From positions 23,010-87,009 of the forward strand of contig PKWM01000030.1 of NCBI GenBank assembly GCA_003133245.1: DNA of 64,000 bases, given 5' to 3'. This document shows, in pieces, positions 9,014-17,818 of this stretch. The notes beneath the pieces were generated by a model. That model made no database searches, was not told where the DNA came from, and was given only the letters and a program-made list of their open reading frames with translations. Made by a program: the position numbers and the translations under genes. How positions within the stretch are numbered: position 1 is the first letter of the stretch; every line of letters begins with the position of its first letter. Source of the stretch: Rhodoferax sp. Its GTDB lineage: Bacteria; Pseudomonadota; Gammaproteobacteria; Burkholderiales; Burkholderiaceae_C.

Positions 9014-9970
9014 TCATTCGTTCGCCGCTGCGGCCATGGCTTTGTGGTGGCGTTCAACAAACTCCTGATAAGTATCGATACCGCGCAATTGAAGAATCGT
9101 GTTCCTGACAGCCGCTTCCACCAGCACCGCAATGTTGCGACCGGCCACCACTTGAATCACAACTTTTTGCACCGGGACACCAAGCACGTCCTGCGTTAGC
9201 GGTTCATAGGGGATGCGTTCATATTCACGCTCCATGGTTTCGCGGCGAATCAGATGCACGATAAGCTTGAGCCGCATTTTTCGCCGAACCGCTGTTTCAC
9301 CAAAAATGGCCCGGATATCAAGCAGGCCAATACCACGGAGCTCCAGCAGGTTCATCAGCAATTCGGGGCAACGCCCTTCGATCGTGTCCTGATTGATACG
9401 GTACAGATCGACTGCATCATCGGCGACCAGGCCGTTGCCACGCGAGATCAGTTCCAGCCCGAGCTCGCTTTTGCCCAGGCCGGATTCTCCAGTGATCAGC
9501 ACGCCCATACCCAAGATATCCATGAACACACCATGCACCGAGCTGCGATCAGCAAAATGCTTGGACAAATAAGCGCGCAACAAATCATTCACCAGAGCCG
9601 ATGCGCCCTGCGTGGCAAACATGGGAATTTGGGCCTTTTCGCACATCGACAACAAGGCGGCAGGCGCGATCTGTCCGTCAGCCAACACCAGCGCCGGAGG
9701 CTCCAGCGTGACAATACGGGCAACCCGGCGCTCGCAATCTTCGGGCGTGGCGTTGGTGAGGTAGGCAATCTCGCGTTCGCCCAGGATTTGAACGCGATAA
9801 GGATGAATGTAATTGAGGTAACCCGCCAGATCAGCACCGGAGCGGGCAGCACTCACTGCAACTTCGTCAAAACGGCGCTCTGAGGCACCCAGACCCGCCA
9901 GCCACTCCCACTTCAACGTGTCACGAAATTCCTCGAACAACACATTGGCGCTAACAACCGTAGGTTTCAT
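9014..9970 (-). CDS. hprK: HPr kinase/phosphorylase
   Basis: 318 residues, normal for HprK/P. The Walker A loop GESGLGKS lies at 161-168 and the family signature [18 protein letters not shown] follows at about 205-222. HprK phosphorylates HPr on a serine using ATP and can reverse this with phosphate. In betaproteobacteria it is encoded with the nitrogen-PTS rather than a full sugar PTS, consistent with its position 30 bases downstream of ptsN. It is the last gene of the hpf-ptsN-hprK set. Confidence 0.95.
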   Translation of the reverse strand: MKPTVVSANVLFEEFRDTLKWEWLAGLGASERRFDEVAVSAARSGADLAGYLNYIHPYRVQILGEREIAYLTNATPEDCERRVARIVTLEPPALVLADGQIAPAALLSMCEKAQIPMFATQGASALVNDLLRAYLSKHFADRSSVHGVFMDILGMGVLITGESGLGKSELGLELISRGNGLVADDAVDLYRINQDTIEGRCPELLMNLLELRGIGLLDIRAIFGETAVRRKMRLKLIVHLIRRETMEREYERIPYEPLTQDVLGVPVQKVVIQVVAGRNIAVLVEAAVRNTILQLRGIDTYQEFVERHHKAMAAAANE

Positions 9971-10000
9971 GACGAATCGATTGCCAGCAGAAAATTAAGC

Positions 10001-10468
10001 TCACGCCAGTTGCGTGGATTGCCAGTTTGCGATGAGGCTGTGCATCTCGGCAGCGCTTTCACTGGCGCTGATTTTTTCCCGCAAATCGGCATCGCTGAGC
10101 ATCTCGGCAATTTCCGACAGAATCTCCAGATGCTTTTGCGTTGCCGCTTCGGGCACCAGCAAAAAAATCAGCAAGCCAACCGGCTGCTCGTCAGGCGCAT
10201 CAAAGCCAATCGGCTTTGCCAACTGGAGTACCGCTGCCATCGGTGCCTTGAGGCCCTTGATGCGACCATGCGGAATGGCCACACTGTGGCCCAGACCGGT
10301 TGAGCCCAGGCGTTCCCTGGAAAACAAACTGTCAGTGACCAACGAGCGACTCAGGCCATGCAGGTTTTCGAACAGCAATCCGGCTTCTTCAAAAGCCCTC
10401 TTTTTGCTGGTGGCATCAACATGCACCAACACTTGCGCTACGGAGAGGATGGAGGCGAGACGATTCAT
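10001..10468 (-). CDS. ptsN: PTS IIA-Ntr regulatory protein
   Basis: 155 residues, one EIIA (mannitol/fructose-type) domain. The phosphorylated histidine is His67 in VAIPHGR. EIIA-Ntr receives phosphate through EI-Ntr and NPr and regulates, among others, potassium transporters and sensor kinases in enterobacteria. The gene lies between hpf and hprK, the conserved order. Its upstream 137 bases include an AGCCGT / ACGGCT inverted pair with a 12-base loop (10559-10582), a possible weak attenuating hairpin. Confidence 0.95.
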   Translation of the reverse strand: MNRLASILSVAQVLVHVDATSKKRAFEEAGLLFENLHGLSRSLVTDSLFSRERLGSTGLGHSVAIPHGRIKGLKAPMAAVLQLAKPIGFDAPDEQPVGLLIFLLVPEAATQKHLEILSEIAEMLSDADLREKISASESAAEMHSLIANWQSTQLA

Positions 10469-10605
10469 AATTTAGTGCGCGATTATGTACCTAATTTAAT
10501 CAGCTCATCTGATCGGTCGGGGACAAAACTAGCTTGCTCTGCCCACCAGGTACAACGAAGCCGTTCACTCAGGTGGACGGCTTGCTGGCACTTCAACTGG
10601 AACCG

Positions 10606-10935
10606 TCACATCAAACGTTTTGACGCCTCGTGATGATGACTTTGCAAACGATCCTTGTGCCGGACCACCTGCCGATCAAGAATGTCAACCAGTTCATCCA
10701 CGGCGGCATACAGATCGGCGTGCGCGCACTCGGCAAACATGTCGGTGCCTTTGACGTGAATATTGCACTCTGCCTTTTGTCTTAGTTCCTTTTCCTTCGG
10801 CTTTTCCACGGTAAGAATCACTTTGACATCAACCACCTGATCAAAATGTCGCTTTATTCGATCCAGCTTGGTCGTAACGTAACTGCGCAGGGCTGGAGTG
10901 ACCTCGAGGTGGTGACCGCTAATCGTCAAATTCAT
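10606..10935 (-). CDS. hpf: Ribosome hibernation promoting factor (short HPF)
   Basis: 109 residues, the short HPF/YfiA class. It opens with [20 protein letters not shown], typical of the family, and ends in a His-rich tail ([12 protein letters not shown]). HPF binds the 30S decoding centre and promotes 100S ribosome dimers in stationary phase. A strong Shine-Dalgarno AGGAGGA sits about five bases before the ATG. rpoN, normally just upstream, is absent; upstream lies the end of the carboxylase alpha gene. Confidence 0.95.
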   Translation of the reverse strand: MNLTISGHHLEVTPALRSYVTTKLDRIKRHFDQVVDVKVILTVEKPKEKELRQKAECNIHVKGTDMFAECAHADLYAAVDELVDILDRQVVRHKDRLQSHHHEASKRLM

Positions 10936-11076
10936 ATATTTCCTCCTGTAGCTCTCGGGGTTGAAAAAGCTGCCGACTCACTGTAGGCAGCCCATAAAGT
11001 TGGTATTAAAAATATAGTTCCAACGCGGCAACTATGCCCCGTAAAAACGGGAAAAGCAATTCTTTTCCCTACCACC

Positions 11077-13131
11077 TTACAACAAACACGGTTTTACCTT
11101 GAGTAACTCAGCCCCTTCAGGCACCTGGTCACCCGGTGCATAAAGCAATTCGGCGACCACGCCGTCGATCGGCGCGGCAATCGTGTGTTCCATTTTCATG
11201 GCGTCCAGCACCGCCAGGGTCTGACCGCGTTTAACCGAATCGCCGACCATGACCGCAAACGACACCACCTTGCCGGGCATAGGTGCCGTCAGATGACCGC
11301 TTTCGTCCGTGGTTTCACCGGCATGGGCCAATGCATCAACCGCGATGATCTGGGTTGCACCGCGCGGCGTAAACACGTGGACTACAACACCATTTTGATA
11401 GACATTGACAATCTGGCGTTGCGCTCCGAAGCGTACATCAATACCGTTTGTCACCGGCACAAACGAGAACGCCCCGAGCTCCTGCAACAGCGCTAACTGG
11501 AGCGTGCCATCGTGCAGGGTTGTCAATTGCGCTGTATGCGGCTGGCTTGAAAATTGGTAGTCGAAGCGGCGGGTACTGGGCCCGTGAGAGCGCCAGCCAT
11601 CGCGGCGGGACCACGGGTCCAGCCAACCCGAGCGCTTGACACTTTTTGCTTCATCGGTTTTTTCCTGAAGCAAGGCGTGGGCAATGGCAGCGGCTACGGC
11701 CAGCGCCAATCCGACCGTTTCCTGCTTGAACAGATGCGCCGCTTCACGCTCAATCAGCGCCGTATCGAGATCGGCCTGCACAAAGGATGGGCTTTGCGCG
11801 ACCCGGCGTAAAAACTGGACGTTGTTGTTGATGCCGACAATATGGGTGTGGGCCAGAGCGGTATCGAGCCGGGCCAGCGCTTGCTCGCGGTTGTCGCCAT
11901 GCACGATCAACTTGGCCAGCATGGAGTCATAGAACGGGCTGATGGTGTCGCCTTGACGCACGCCGGAATCGACCCGGACCGCTTGGGTGGCGTGCTGCTG
12001 AAGTTCCAGGTTAGGCCAGAGGAATTCAACACAAGGTGGCAATCGATACGCCTGCAAGGTGCCGGTGGCCGGAAGGTAATTGTTGTCCGGGTTCTCAGCG
12101 CAGATACGCGCTTCGATCGCGTGGCCGACAATTTTTAGCTGATCCTGTCGCAACGGCAAGGACTCGCCGCTGGCCACGCGCAGTTGCCACTCCACCAGGT
12201 CCTGCCCGGTAATCGCTTCTGTCACCGGATGCTCCACTTGCAAGCGGGTGTTCATTTCCATGAAAAAGAAATTCATGGCACCGTCTGCACCCTGTTCCAC
12301 GATGAACTCGACCGTGCCGGCACCGACGTAATGGACGGCGCGGGCAGCGGCTACCGCCGCTTCGCCCATTTGCTGGCGCAGCGCGGGTCTCATACCCGGT
12401 GCCGGCGCTTCTTCCAGGACTTTTTGGTGGCGACGCTGCACCGAACAGTCGCGCTCAAACAAATGCACGTAATTGCCCTGGCTGTCGCCAAACACCTGGA
12501 TTTCGATGTGCCGTGGGCGCTGTACGTATTTTTCTATCAACACCGCGTCATTGCCAAAGCTGTTGACGGCCTCGCGCTGGCAACTGGCCAGGGCAGCGGC
12601 AAAGTCGTCCGGGCGCTCGACCAGCCGCATGCCCTTGCCGCCGCCACCGGCGCTGGCTTTAATCAGCACCGGGTAACCAATGGCAGCAGCCTCACGCTGG
12701 AGCAGCGCCGCGTCTTGATCCGCTCCGTGGTAGCCCGGTATCAGCGGTACACCGGCCAGACCCATCAGCCGTTTGGACTCGGCCTTGAGCCCCATGGCTT
12801 TGATCGCCGCAGCGGGTGGACCGATAAATACCAGACCGGCATCGCAACAAGCTTGTGCAAAGACAGCGTTTTCACTCAAAAAACCATAGCCGGGGTGGAT
12901 TGCCTGGGCACCCGTAGCCTGGGCCGCCTCGATGATTTTTTCCCAGTGTAAGTAGCTGTCTTTGGGCGCACTGGCACCGATATAAACCGCCTCGTCACAG
13001 GCGCTGACGTGTTTGGCGTTGGCGTCGGCATCGGAATAAACCGCGACCGTTTTGATCGCCAGGCGCGCCGCTGTGGCCGCCACCCGGCAGGCAATCTCGC
13101 CCCGGTTGGCAATCAATATCTTTTTAAACAT
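11077..13131 (-). CDS. mccA: Methylcrotonyl-CoA carboxylase biotin-containing alpha subunit
   Basis: 684 residues. An N-terminal biotin carboxylase (MFKKILIANRGEIACRV start; ATP-grasp glycine loop KASAGGGGKGMR) is followed by a ~150-residue linker and a C-terminal biotinyl domain with the biotin-accepting Lys646 in DAMKMEH. It uses ATP and bicarbonate to carboxylate biotin for transfer by the beta subunit. Acetyl-, propionyl- and methylcrotonyl-CoA carboxylase alphas look alike; the methylcrotonyl assignment comes from co-location with a LiuC-type hydratase and a matching carboxyltransferase, i.e. leucine degradation. Nine bases separate it from liuC. Confidence 0.88.
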   Translation of the reverse strand: MFKKILIANRGEIACRVAATAARLAIKTVAVYSDADANAKHVSACDEAVYIGASAPKDSYLHWEKIIEAAQATGAQAIHPGYGFLSENAVFAQACCDAGLVFIGPPAAAIKAMGLKAESKRLMGLAGVPLIPGYHGADQDAALLQREAAAIGYPVLIKASAGGGGKGMRLVERPDDFAAALASCQREAVNSFGNDAVLIEKYVQRPRHIEIQVFGDSQGNYVHLFERDCSVQRRHQKVLEEAPAPGMRPALRQQMGEAAVAAARAVHYVGAGTVEFIVEQGADGAMNFFFMEMNTRLQVEHPVTEAITGQDLVEWQLRVASGESLPLRQDQLKIVGHAIEARICAENPDNNYLPATGTLQAYRLPPCVEFLWPNLELQQHATQAVRVDSGVRQGDTISPFYDSMLAKLIVHGDNREQALARLDTALAHTHIVGINNNVQFLRRVAQSPSFVQADLDTALIEREAAHLFKQETVGLALAVAAAIAHALLQEKTDEAKSVKRSGWLDPWSRRDGWRSHGPSTRRFDYQFSSQPHTAQLTTLHDGTLQLALLQELGAFSFVPVTNGIDVRFGAQRQIVNVYQNGVVVHVFTPRGATQIIAVDALAHAGETTDESGHLTAPMPGKVVSFAVMVGDSVKRGQTLAVLDAMKMEHTIAAPIDGVVAELLYAPGDQVPEGAELLKVKPCLL

Positions 13132-13140
13132 GCTTGTTTC

Positions 13141-13938
13141 CTATATCCAATCGGTTGGGGACAGAGTCAACCAATTGGGCTTGCGCTTTTGCAGGAAGGA
13201 CTGCACGCCTTCCTTGCCTTCGGCGCTGGCGCGGATATTGGCAATGCCGGCCACGGTGTGGGCAATCAATGGCGCGTCGATGTCTCGTCCGGCCACGTCG
13301 TGCAACAGCGTTTTTCCAACGCGCACGGCATTCGGACCGGCACTCAGCAAGGCCTTGACGAGTTCAGCCACCTTGGCATCGAGCTGATCCGCGCTCACCA
13401 CTTCATGCACAAAACCAATGCGCCGGGCCTCGGCCGCACTGAAGCGTTCGGCCGTCAAGAAATAGCGGTGCGCCGCGCGCGCCCCCATGGCCCGCAACAC
13501 ATACGGGCTGATGGTAGAAGGGCACAGGCCGAGCTTGACTTCACTCAGGCAAAAGTTGGCGCTGTCGACGCTCACTGCCATATCGCACGCCGCCACCAAC
13601 CCGATGCCACCGGCATAGACGTCACCCTGGATGCGGGCAATGGTGGGCTTGGGGCAGGTGTAAATCACGCGCAGCATTTCAGCCATCGTCGCGGCATCCG
13701 TCAGATTCTCAGCCTGCGTGTAGTCGGCCATGCGGCGCATCCAGTTCAGATCGGCACCGGCGCAAAAAGCCGGGCCTTCTCCAGCCAGCACAATGACGCG
13801 CACCTGCGGGTTTTGGCCCAACTGGGTGAAGGCCTGCGTGAGCTCCGTAATCACCTCATCGTTAAAGGCATTGCGAACCTCGGGGCGGTTCAGTGTCACC
13901 TTGCTAACCGGGCCATGTGTGATCGCTAGTGTGGGCAT
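13141..13938 (-). CDS. liuC: Enoyl-CoA hydratase, probable 3-methylglutaconyl-CoA hydratase
   Basis: 265 residues, crotonase fold. The oxyanion-hole motif AGEGPAFCAGADLNWM (~53-68) and the second block GDVYAGGIGLVAACDMAV (~104-121) are clear. The catalytic Glu sequence SEVKLGLCPSTISPYV fits hydratases. Sandwiched between the two methylcrotonyl-CoA carboxylase genes, it most likely hydrates 3-methylglutaconyl-CoA to HMG-CoA in leucine catabolism; the exact substrate is inferred from context. Sixty-odd bases follow the mccB stop and nine precede mccA. Confidence 0.85.
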   Translation of the reverse strand: MPTLAITHGPVSKVTLNRPEVRNAFNDEVITELTQAFTQLGQNPQVRVIVLAGEGPAFCAGADLNWMRRMADYTQAENLTDAATMAEMLRVIYTCPKPTIARIQGDVYAGGIGLVAACDMAVSVDSANFCLSEVKLGLCPSTISPYVLRAMGARAAHRYFLTAERFSAAEARRIGFVHEVVSADQLDAKVAELVKALLSAGPNAVRVGKTLLHDVAGRDIDAPLIAHTVAGIANIRASAEGKEGVQSFLQKRKPNWLTLSPTDWI

Positions 13939-14001
13939 GTTTTAGTCCTTGCAAAACCAGGAATTGTCAACAAAGTGCATGAAATACATTGACCGTACAC
14001 A

Positions 14002-15624
14002 CTACATGCGGAAAAGTCCGAACCTGGTCTCCTCAATCGGCGCATTGCGTGTCGCCGAGAGGCCCAGGCCCAACACGCGGCGCGTGTCGGCCGGGTCGAT
14101 GATGCCGTCATCCCACAGGCGCGCCGTGGCGTAGTAGGGGTGGCCCTGTGCCTCATACTGGTCGCGAATCGGGGCTTTGAAATCTTCTTCTTCCGCCGCA
14201 CTCCACTGACCACCATTGGCCTCAATGCCGTCACGCCGTACGGTGGCCAGCACGCTGGCGGCTTGCTCGCCACCCATGACGGAAATTCGTGCATTGGGCC
14301 ACATCCATAAGAACCGCGGACTGTACGCGCGGCCACACATGCCGTAGTTTCCAGCACCGAAACTGCCACCGATGATGATGGTGAATTTTGGCACGGCAGC
14401 ACAAGCTACCGCCGTCACCATCTTGGCCCCGTTGCGTGCGATGCCTTCGTTCTCGTACTTGCGCCCCACCATGAAACCCGTGATATTTTGCAAAAAAACC
14501 AATGGAATCTTGCGTTGACAACAAAGCTCAACAAAATGCGCACCTTTGAGCGCCGACTCGCTGAACAGAATGCCGTTGTTGGCAACAATGCCCACCGGCA
14601 TCCCTTCGATGTGAGCAAAGCCGCACACCAGCGTGGTGCCAAAGCGCGCCTTGAACTCGTGAAACTCTGACGAATCGACGATGCGGGCGATGATTTCGCG
14701 CACGTCATAGGGCTGACGGGTGTTGACGGGAATCACGCCGTAGAGCTCTTCATTTGCAAACAAGGGGGCAGCGGAGGTTTTATCCCCCGGGCTTGAACCC
14801 TTGCTGGTGTTTAAATTTCGCACTGCGGTGCGCGCCAGTGAGAGCGCATGCAAGTCGTTTTGCGCCAGATGATCGGCCACACCCGAGAGCCGTGTATGCA
14901 CATCGCCACCGCCCAGGTCTTCAGCGCTGACGACTTCGCCAGTGGCCGCTTTCACCAGCGGTGGCCCGCCCAAAAAAATCGTGCCCTGATTTTTGACGAT
15001 GATGGTCTCATCGCTCATGGCGGGCACATAGGCACCGCCTGCAGTACAACTGCCCATCACCACGGCGATTTGGGCCAGCCCCTGCGCACTCATATTGGCC
15101 TGGTTAAAAAAGATGCGCCCGAAATGATCACGGTCCGGAAACACCTCGTCCTGGGTCGGCAAGTTCGCGCCGCCCGAGTCCACCAGATAAATACAGTTCA
15201 GATGATTTTGTTGAGCTATCTCTTGTGCGCGCAAATGCTTCTTGACCGTCATCGGGTAATAACTACCGCCTTTGACAGTGGCGTCGTTGCAGACAATCAT
15301 GCAGTCCACGCCTTCAACCCGGCCTATGCCGGTAATGACCCCAGCGCTGGGCGCACCATCGCCGCCGTGACGATCCCGATACAAACCCAACGCCGCCAGT
15401 GGCGAGAGTTCCAGAAACGGGGTGCCCGGGTCAAGCAACATCTGCACTCGTTCGCGTGGCAGCAGTTTGCCGCGCGCGCTGTGCTTGGCACGCGCCACCT
15501 CGCCACCCCCCAGGGTGGCCTTGGCAATCTTGGCATTGAGGTCTTTCACCAGCGCACGCATGGCAGCAGCGTTGGCGGCAAAGTCGGCCGAGCGGGTGTT
15601 GAGTTTGGTTTCCAAAACAGGCAT
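14002..15624 (-). CDS. mccB: Methylcrotonyl-CoA carboxylase carboxyltransferase beta subunit
   Basis: 540 residues from the ATG giving [20 protein letters not shown]; an upstream open extension crosses the operator palindrome and is not coding. It is a tandem crotonase-like carboxyltransferase: N-half with [18 protein letters not shown] and [16 protein letters not shown] (acyl-CoA site), C-half with [20 protein letters not shown] and [18 protein letters not shown] (biotin site). These phrases are characteristic of MCC beta rather than propionyl-CoA carboxylase. It transfers CO2 from biotin to 3-methylcrotonyl-CoA. It leads the mccB-liuC-mccA unit, which is preceded by a 22-bp perfect palindrome. 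Confidence 0.93.
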   Translation of the reverse strand: MPVLETKLNTRSADFAANAAAMRALVKDLNAKIAKATLGGGEVARAKHSARGKLLPRERVQMLLDPGTPFLELSPLAALGLYRDRHGGDGAPSAGVITGIGRVEGVDCMIVCNDATVKGGSYYPMTVKKHLRAQEIAQQNHLNCIYLVDSGGANLPTQDEVFPDRDHFGRIFFNQANMSAQGLAQIAVVMGSCTAGGAYVPAMSDETIIVKNQGTIFLGGPPLVKAATGEVVSAEDLGGGDVHTRLSGVADHLAQNDLHALSLARTAVRNLNTSKGSSPGDKTSAAPLFANEELYGVIPVNTRQPYDVREIIARIVDSSEFHEFKARFGTTLVCGFAHIEGMPVGIVANNGILFSESALKGAHFVELCCQRKIPLVFLQNITGFMVGRKYENEGIARNGAKMVTAVACAAVPKFTIIIGGSFGAGNYGMCGRAYSPRFLWMWPNARISVMGGEQAASVLATVRRDGIEANGGQWSAAEEEDFKAPIRDQYEAQGHPYYATARLWDDGIIDPADTRRVLGLGLSATRNAPIEETRFGLFRM

Positions 15625-15640
15625 GATCGCCCCAAAAGAG

Positions 15641-15662
15641 TTGACGTTTACGTAAACGTCAA
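15641..15662. promoter_or_regulatory. Perfect 22-bp palindromic operator upstream of mccB (LiuR-like)
   Basis: Two head-to-head copies of TTGACGTTTAC form an uninterrupted 22-bp perfect palindrome ending 16 bases before the mccB ATG. MerR-family LiuR regulators of branched-chain amino acid catabolism are known to bind palindromes of this ACGTnnACGT style; that identification is from memory of the motif style, not a search. The outer TTGAC could double as a -35 element. No regulator gene is in the window. Confidence 0.65.
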
Positions 15663-15703
15663 TTGTGACAGATTCAACCGACCGCGTTGGCAGTTTGTCC
15701 CGC

Positions 15704-16129
15704 TTACTCTGATTTTTTGTGACGCCGCGCCTTTTGATCTTCCAGCGTTTCGGTTGGTGCCCCCTGTTTTGTCCATTCAGCCCAGCCACCCTCAATATGC
15801 GCCACATTGGTCATGCCCATGTCTTGCAGCGCCTTGGCCGCCAACGCACTGCGCCAGCCAGCACCGCAAAATAAAATGAATTCCTTGGACTCATCTGCAA
15901 ACAGCGGCTTGTGGTAGGGCGAAGCCGGATCGACCCAGAATTCGAGCATGCCGCGTGGCGCATGAAAAGCACCGAGCACGGTGCCTGCGGTTAATTCACG
16001 GATGTCGCGGATGTCGATAATCTGGGTGTGTGCATCGCTCAACCGTGCCTGTACTTGCGGCACCGAATAGGTTGTGACTTGAGCCATGGCTTCGGCCACA
16101 AGTTGTTGACAGTTTTTGGTAATTGGCAT
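15704..16129 (-). CDS. Rhodanese-like domain protein
   Basis: 141 residues, a single rhodanese domain with the active-site loop FCGAGWRS (Cys88), so it is probably a catalytically competent sulfurtransferase. The CDC25-type motif [10 protein letters not shown] occurs at ~37-46. No signal peptide is visible, so it is cytoplasmic. A second Met at residue 15 (MAQVTTYSV) is an alternative start. The gene lies between the FimV-like gene and the leucine-degradation unit; sulfur donor and acceptor cannot be inferred. Confidence 0.85.
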   Translation of the reverse strand: MPITKNCQQLVAEAMAQVTTYSVPQVQARLSDAHTQIIDIRDIRELTAGTVLGAFHAPRGMLEFWVDPASPYHKPLFADESKEFILFCGAGWRSALAAKALQDMGMTNVAHIEGGWAEWTKQGAPTETLEDQKARRHKKSE

Positions 16130-16156
16130 AGTGCGTCTCTGGAAATTTGAATTTGC

Positions 16157-17785
16157 TTAGGTGGGTTTTTGCGTAGTTGGCAACAATGGCTTGGGCACCT
16201 CTAAAAAATCAAAATCTATCAAATTGCTGCCTTCGTCAGAATGCGGCACGTCCGGTGGCAGACCACTGGGCTGGGCTGCAGCGCTCAGCAAAGGCAAATC
16301 AAGGTCGGTCTTCGAAACCGGGCCGGGTTGAACTGGTTCGGTTTTCAAATCGGACAAGTCCAGATCCAGCTCAGACACCGGTGGCATCGTTTTGGTAGCC
16401 ACATTGGATGGATTATTCGGGGCCGGGCCGGAGCTTGGTGGCGCTGCGTGTCTCCCACGGGCGAGCGCTTCTGCGGGCTGGAGGTCTTCGTCATCGGAAG
16501 CGGAGTCGCCCATCTCGATCATGCTGACATCAACTTGGGACGAAGACTCAGCACCGCTCAAGTTCTCTGCGGCGACTTCGGTCTTGCTGTATTTTTCTGC
16601 TGCAAGTGGCTGGTTTGGCACTTTGCGGTCAACCGTCGGCTGCGGTGCTGAATCGGGCTCAGCCCCTGGCGCGACCGGTATTTGTGTCATGGCGGCACCC
16701 TTCCACCAGTCTTTGTCACCGCTGGGACGATGACGTTGGCGTTGCCAAAACCACACCACTGCTGCCAGGCTGGCCAGCACCAGGGCGATCAAACCCAAGA
16801 CGGCGATCCCGGAAAAACGTTCGGCCTCAGCCTTTTGCAGGCGAGCGCGCAGCTCCACCAGACTGACCTCTGTCTTGGCGGTCGAGCCCCGCAAGACCTT
16901 CAACTCGGCTTCCAGCGTCTGCATTTTTTGCAGATTAAGCGATGCGTCGACGGACGGCGCAACCGGGGTGATAGATCCAGGGGAACTCACTTGATCTGAA
17001 TGCAGCTCCGTGGAATCGAGTTTTAAACGGGACTGGCCTGAAGATTGTTTGGACTTGGCCTTCTTGTCGATCGTCGCCTTCTTGAGAGAAACAGCGCCTG
17101 TTTTCAGATTCGTGCGTTTACCCACAGCCCTCGGTCGACTGGATTTTTGAAGTACCGGCGAAGTGGAGACAACGCTACCAACTGGCAAACTGGCAGCCGC
17201 TGCGACGACCGGTGCCAATTCCATGGTTGCCGGCACTTGTGTTGGCGCAGTTGCCGAATCGACAACCGCAATCAATGGTGTTTCAACCGGGCTTGGCAAA
17301 TCGGCCAGCAGCACGTAACGGCGCGTTGTTTTCTGGCCGCAACCGGTGCGCAAATAGACGACAACGACAGGTTCATCAATCGGCGTCGAGGACAGCACCC
17401 GCACATTGGCGGTCTGAGTTTGCGTCGAGGCCTCAAGCAGCACACGCAAGCGGCTGGCATCCTGAAGCGTATCGGCATGAAACACTTCAGCGGAAAAACA
17501 CAAGGCCGATGCATCCTCGCCAGCATCCATTTGAATCGGCACCAGCACGTCCAAGGGCTTGCCAATCAACGCTGAACCTTGAATGCTGCCCAACGTCAAT
17601 GCCGCACTGCCAAGGGTGAAGCAAAGTAACGCAACTCCTACAATTTTCGCTTTATGTTCCAAGGCGGCTTTCCAGAGTAAGGGATATTCTCTCACGGTAA
17701 ATTGGAAAAAAGCGAATTCCTGAAATACCTCTTCGTCATCCCGAGGAGCATGGCAACGCGGCAAACGCGGTGACGAAACTGGCAT
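16157..17785 (-). CDS. FimV-like membrane protein
   Basis: Up to 542 residues. The start is uncertain: from the first ATG the N-terminus reads MPVSSPRLPRCHAPRDDEEV, which looks non-genuine, and a GTG 30 codons in (VREYPLL, 17695) is a reasonable alternative. A hydrophobic segment (IVGVALLCFTLGSAALT) is followed by GSALIGKPLDVLVPIQMDAGED and LCFSAEVFHAD, which resemble the N-terminal domain of FimV/HubP proteins of Burkholderiales. Then come a Pro/Ser/Lys-rich region, a short coiled coil (LQKMQTLEAELKVLRG), a second membrane segment (AVLGLIALVLASLAAVVWFW) and an acidic tail. FimV proteins organise cell poles, type IV pili or secretion. No LysM motif is recognised, so the call is family-level. 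Confidence 0.6.
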   Translation of the reverse strand: MPVSSPRLPRCHAPRDDEEVFQEFAFFQFTVREYPLLWKAALEHKAKIVGVALLCFTLGSAALTLGSIQGSALIGKPLDVLVPIQMDAGEDASALCFSAEVFHADTLQDASRLRVLLEASTQTQTANVRVLSSTPIDEPVVVVYLRTGCGQKTTRRYVLLADLPSPVETPLIAVVDSATAPTQVPATMELAPVVAAAASLPVGSVVSTSPVLQKSSRPRAVGKRTNLKTGAVSLKKATIDKKAKSKQSSGQSRLKLDSTELHSDQVSSPGSITPVAPSVDASLNLQKMQTLEAELKVLRGSTAKTEVSLVELRARLQKAEAERFSGIAVLGLIALVLASLAAVVWFWQRQRHRPSGDKDWWKGAAMTQIPVAPGAEPDSAPQPTVDRKVPNQPLAAEKYSKTEVAAENLSGAESSSQVDVSMIEMGDSASDDEDLQPAEALARGRHAAPPSSGPAPNNPSNVATKTMPPVSELDLDLSDLKTEPVQPGPVSKTDLDLPLLSAAAQPSGLPPDVPHSDEGSNLIDFDFLEVPKPLLPTTQKPT

Positions 17786-17818
17786 GTTTGAAGTTTCCTA
17801 CGCCCGTCATGATGAAAT

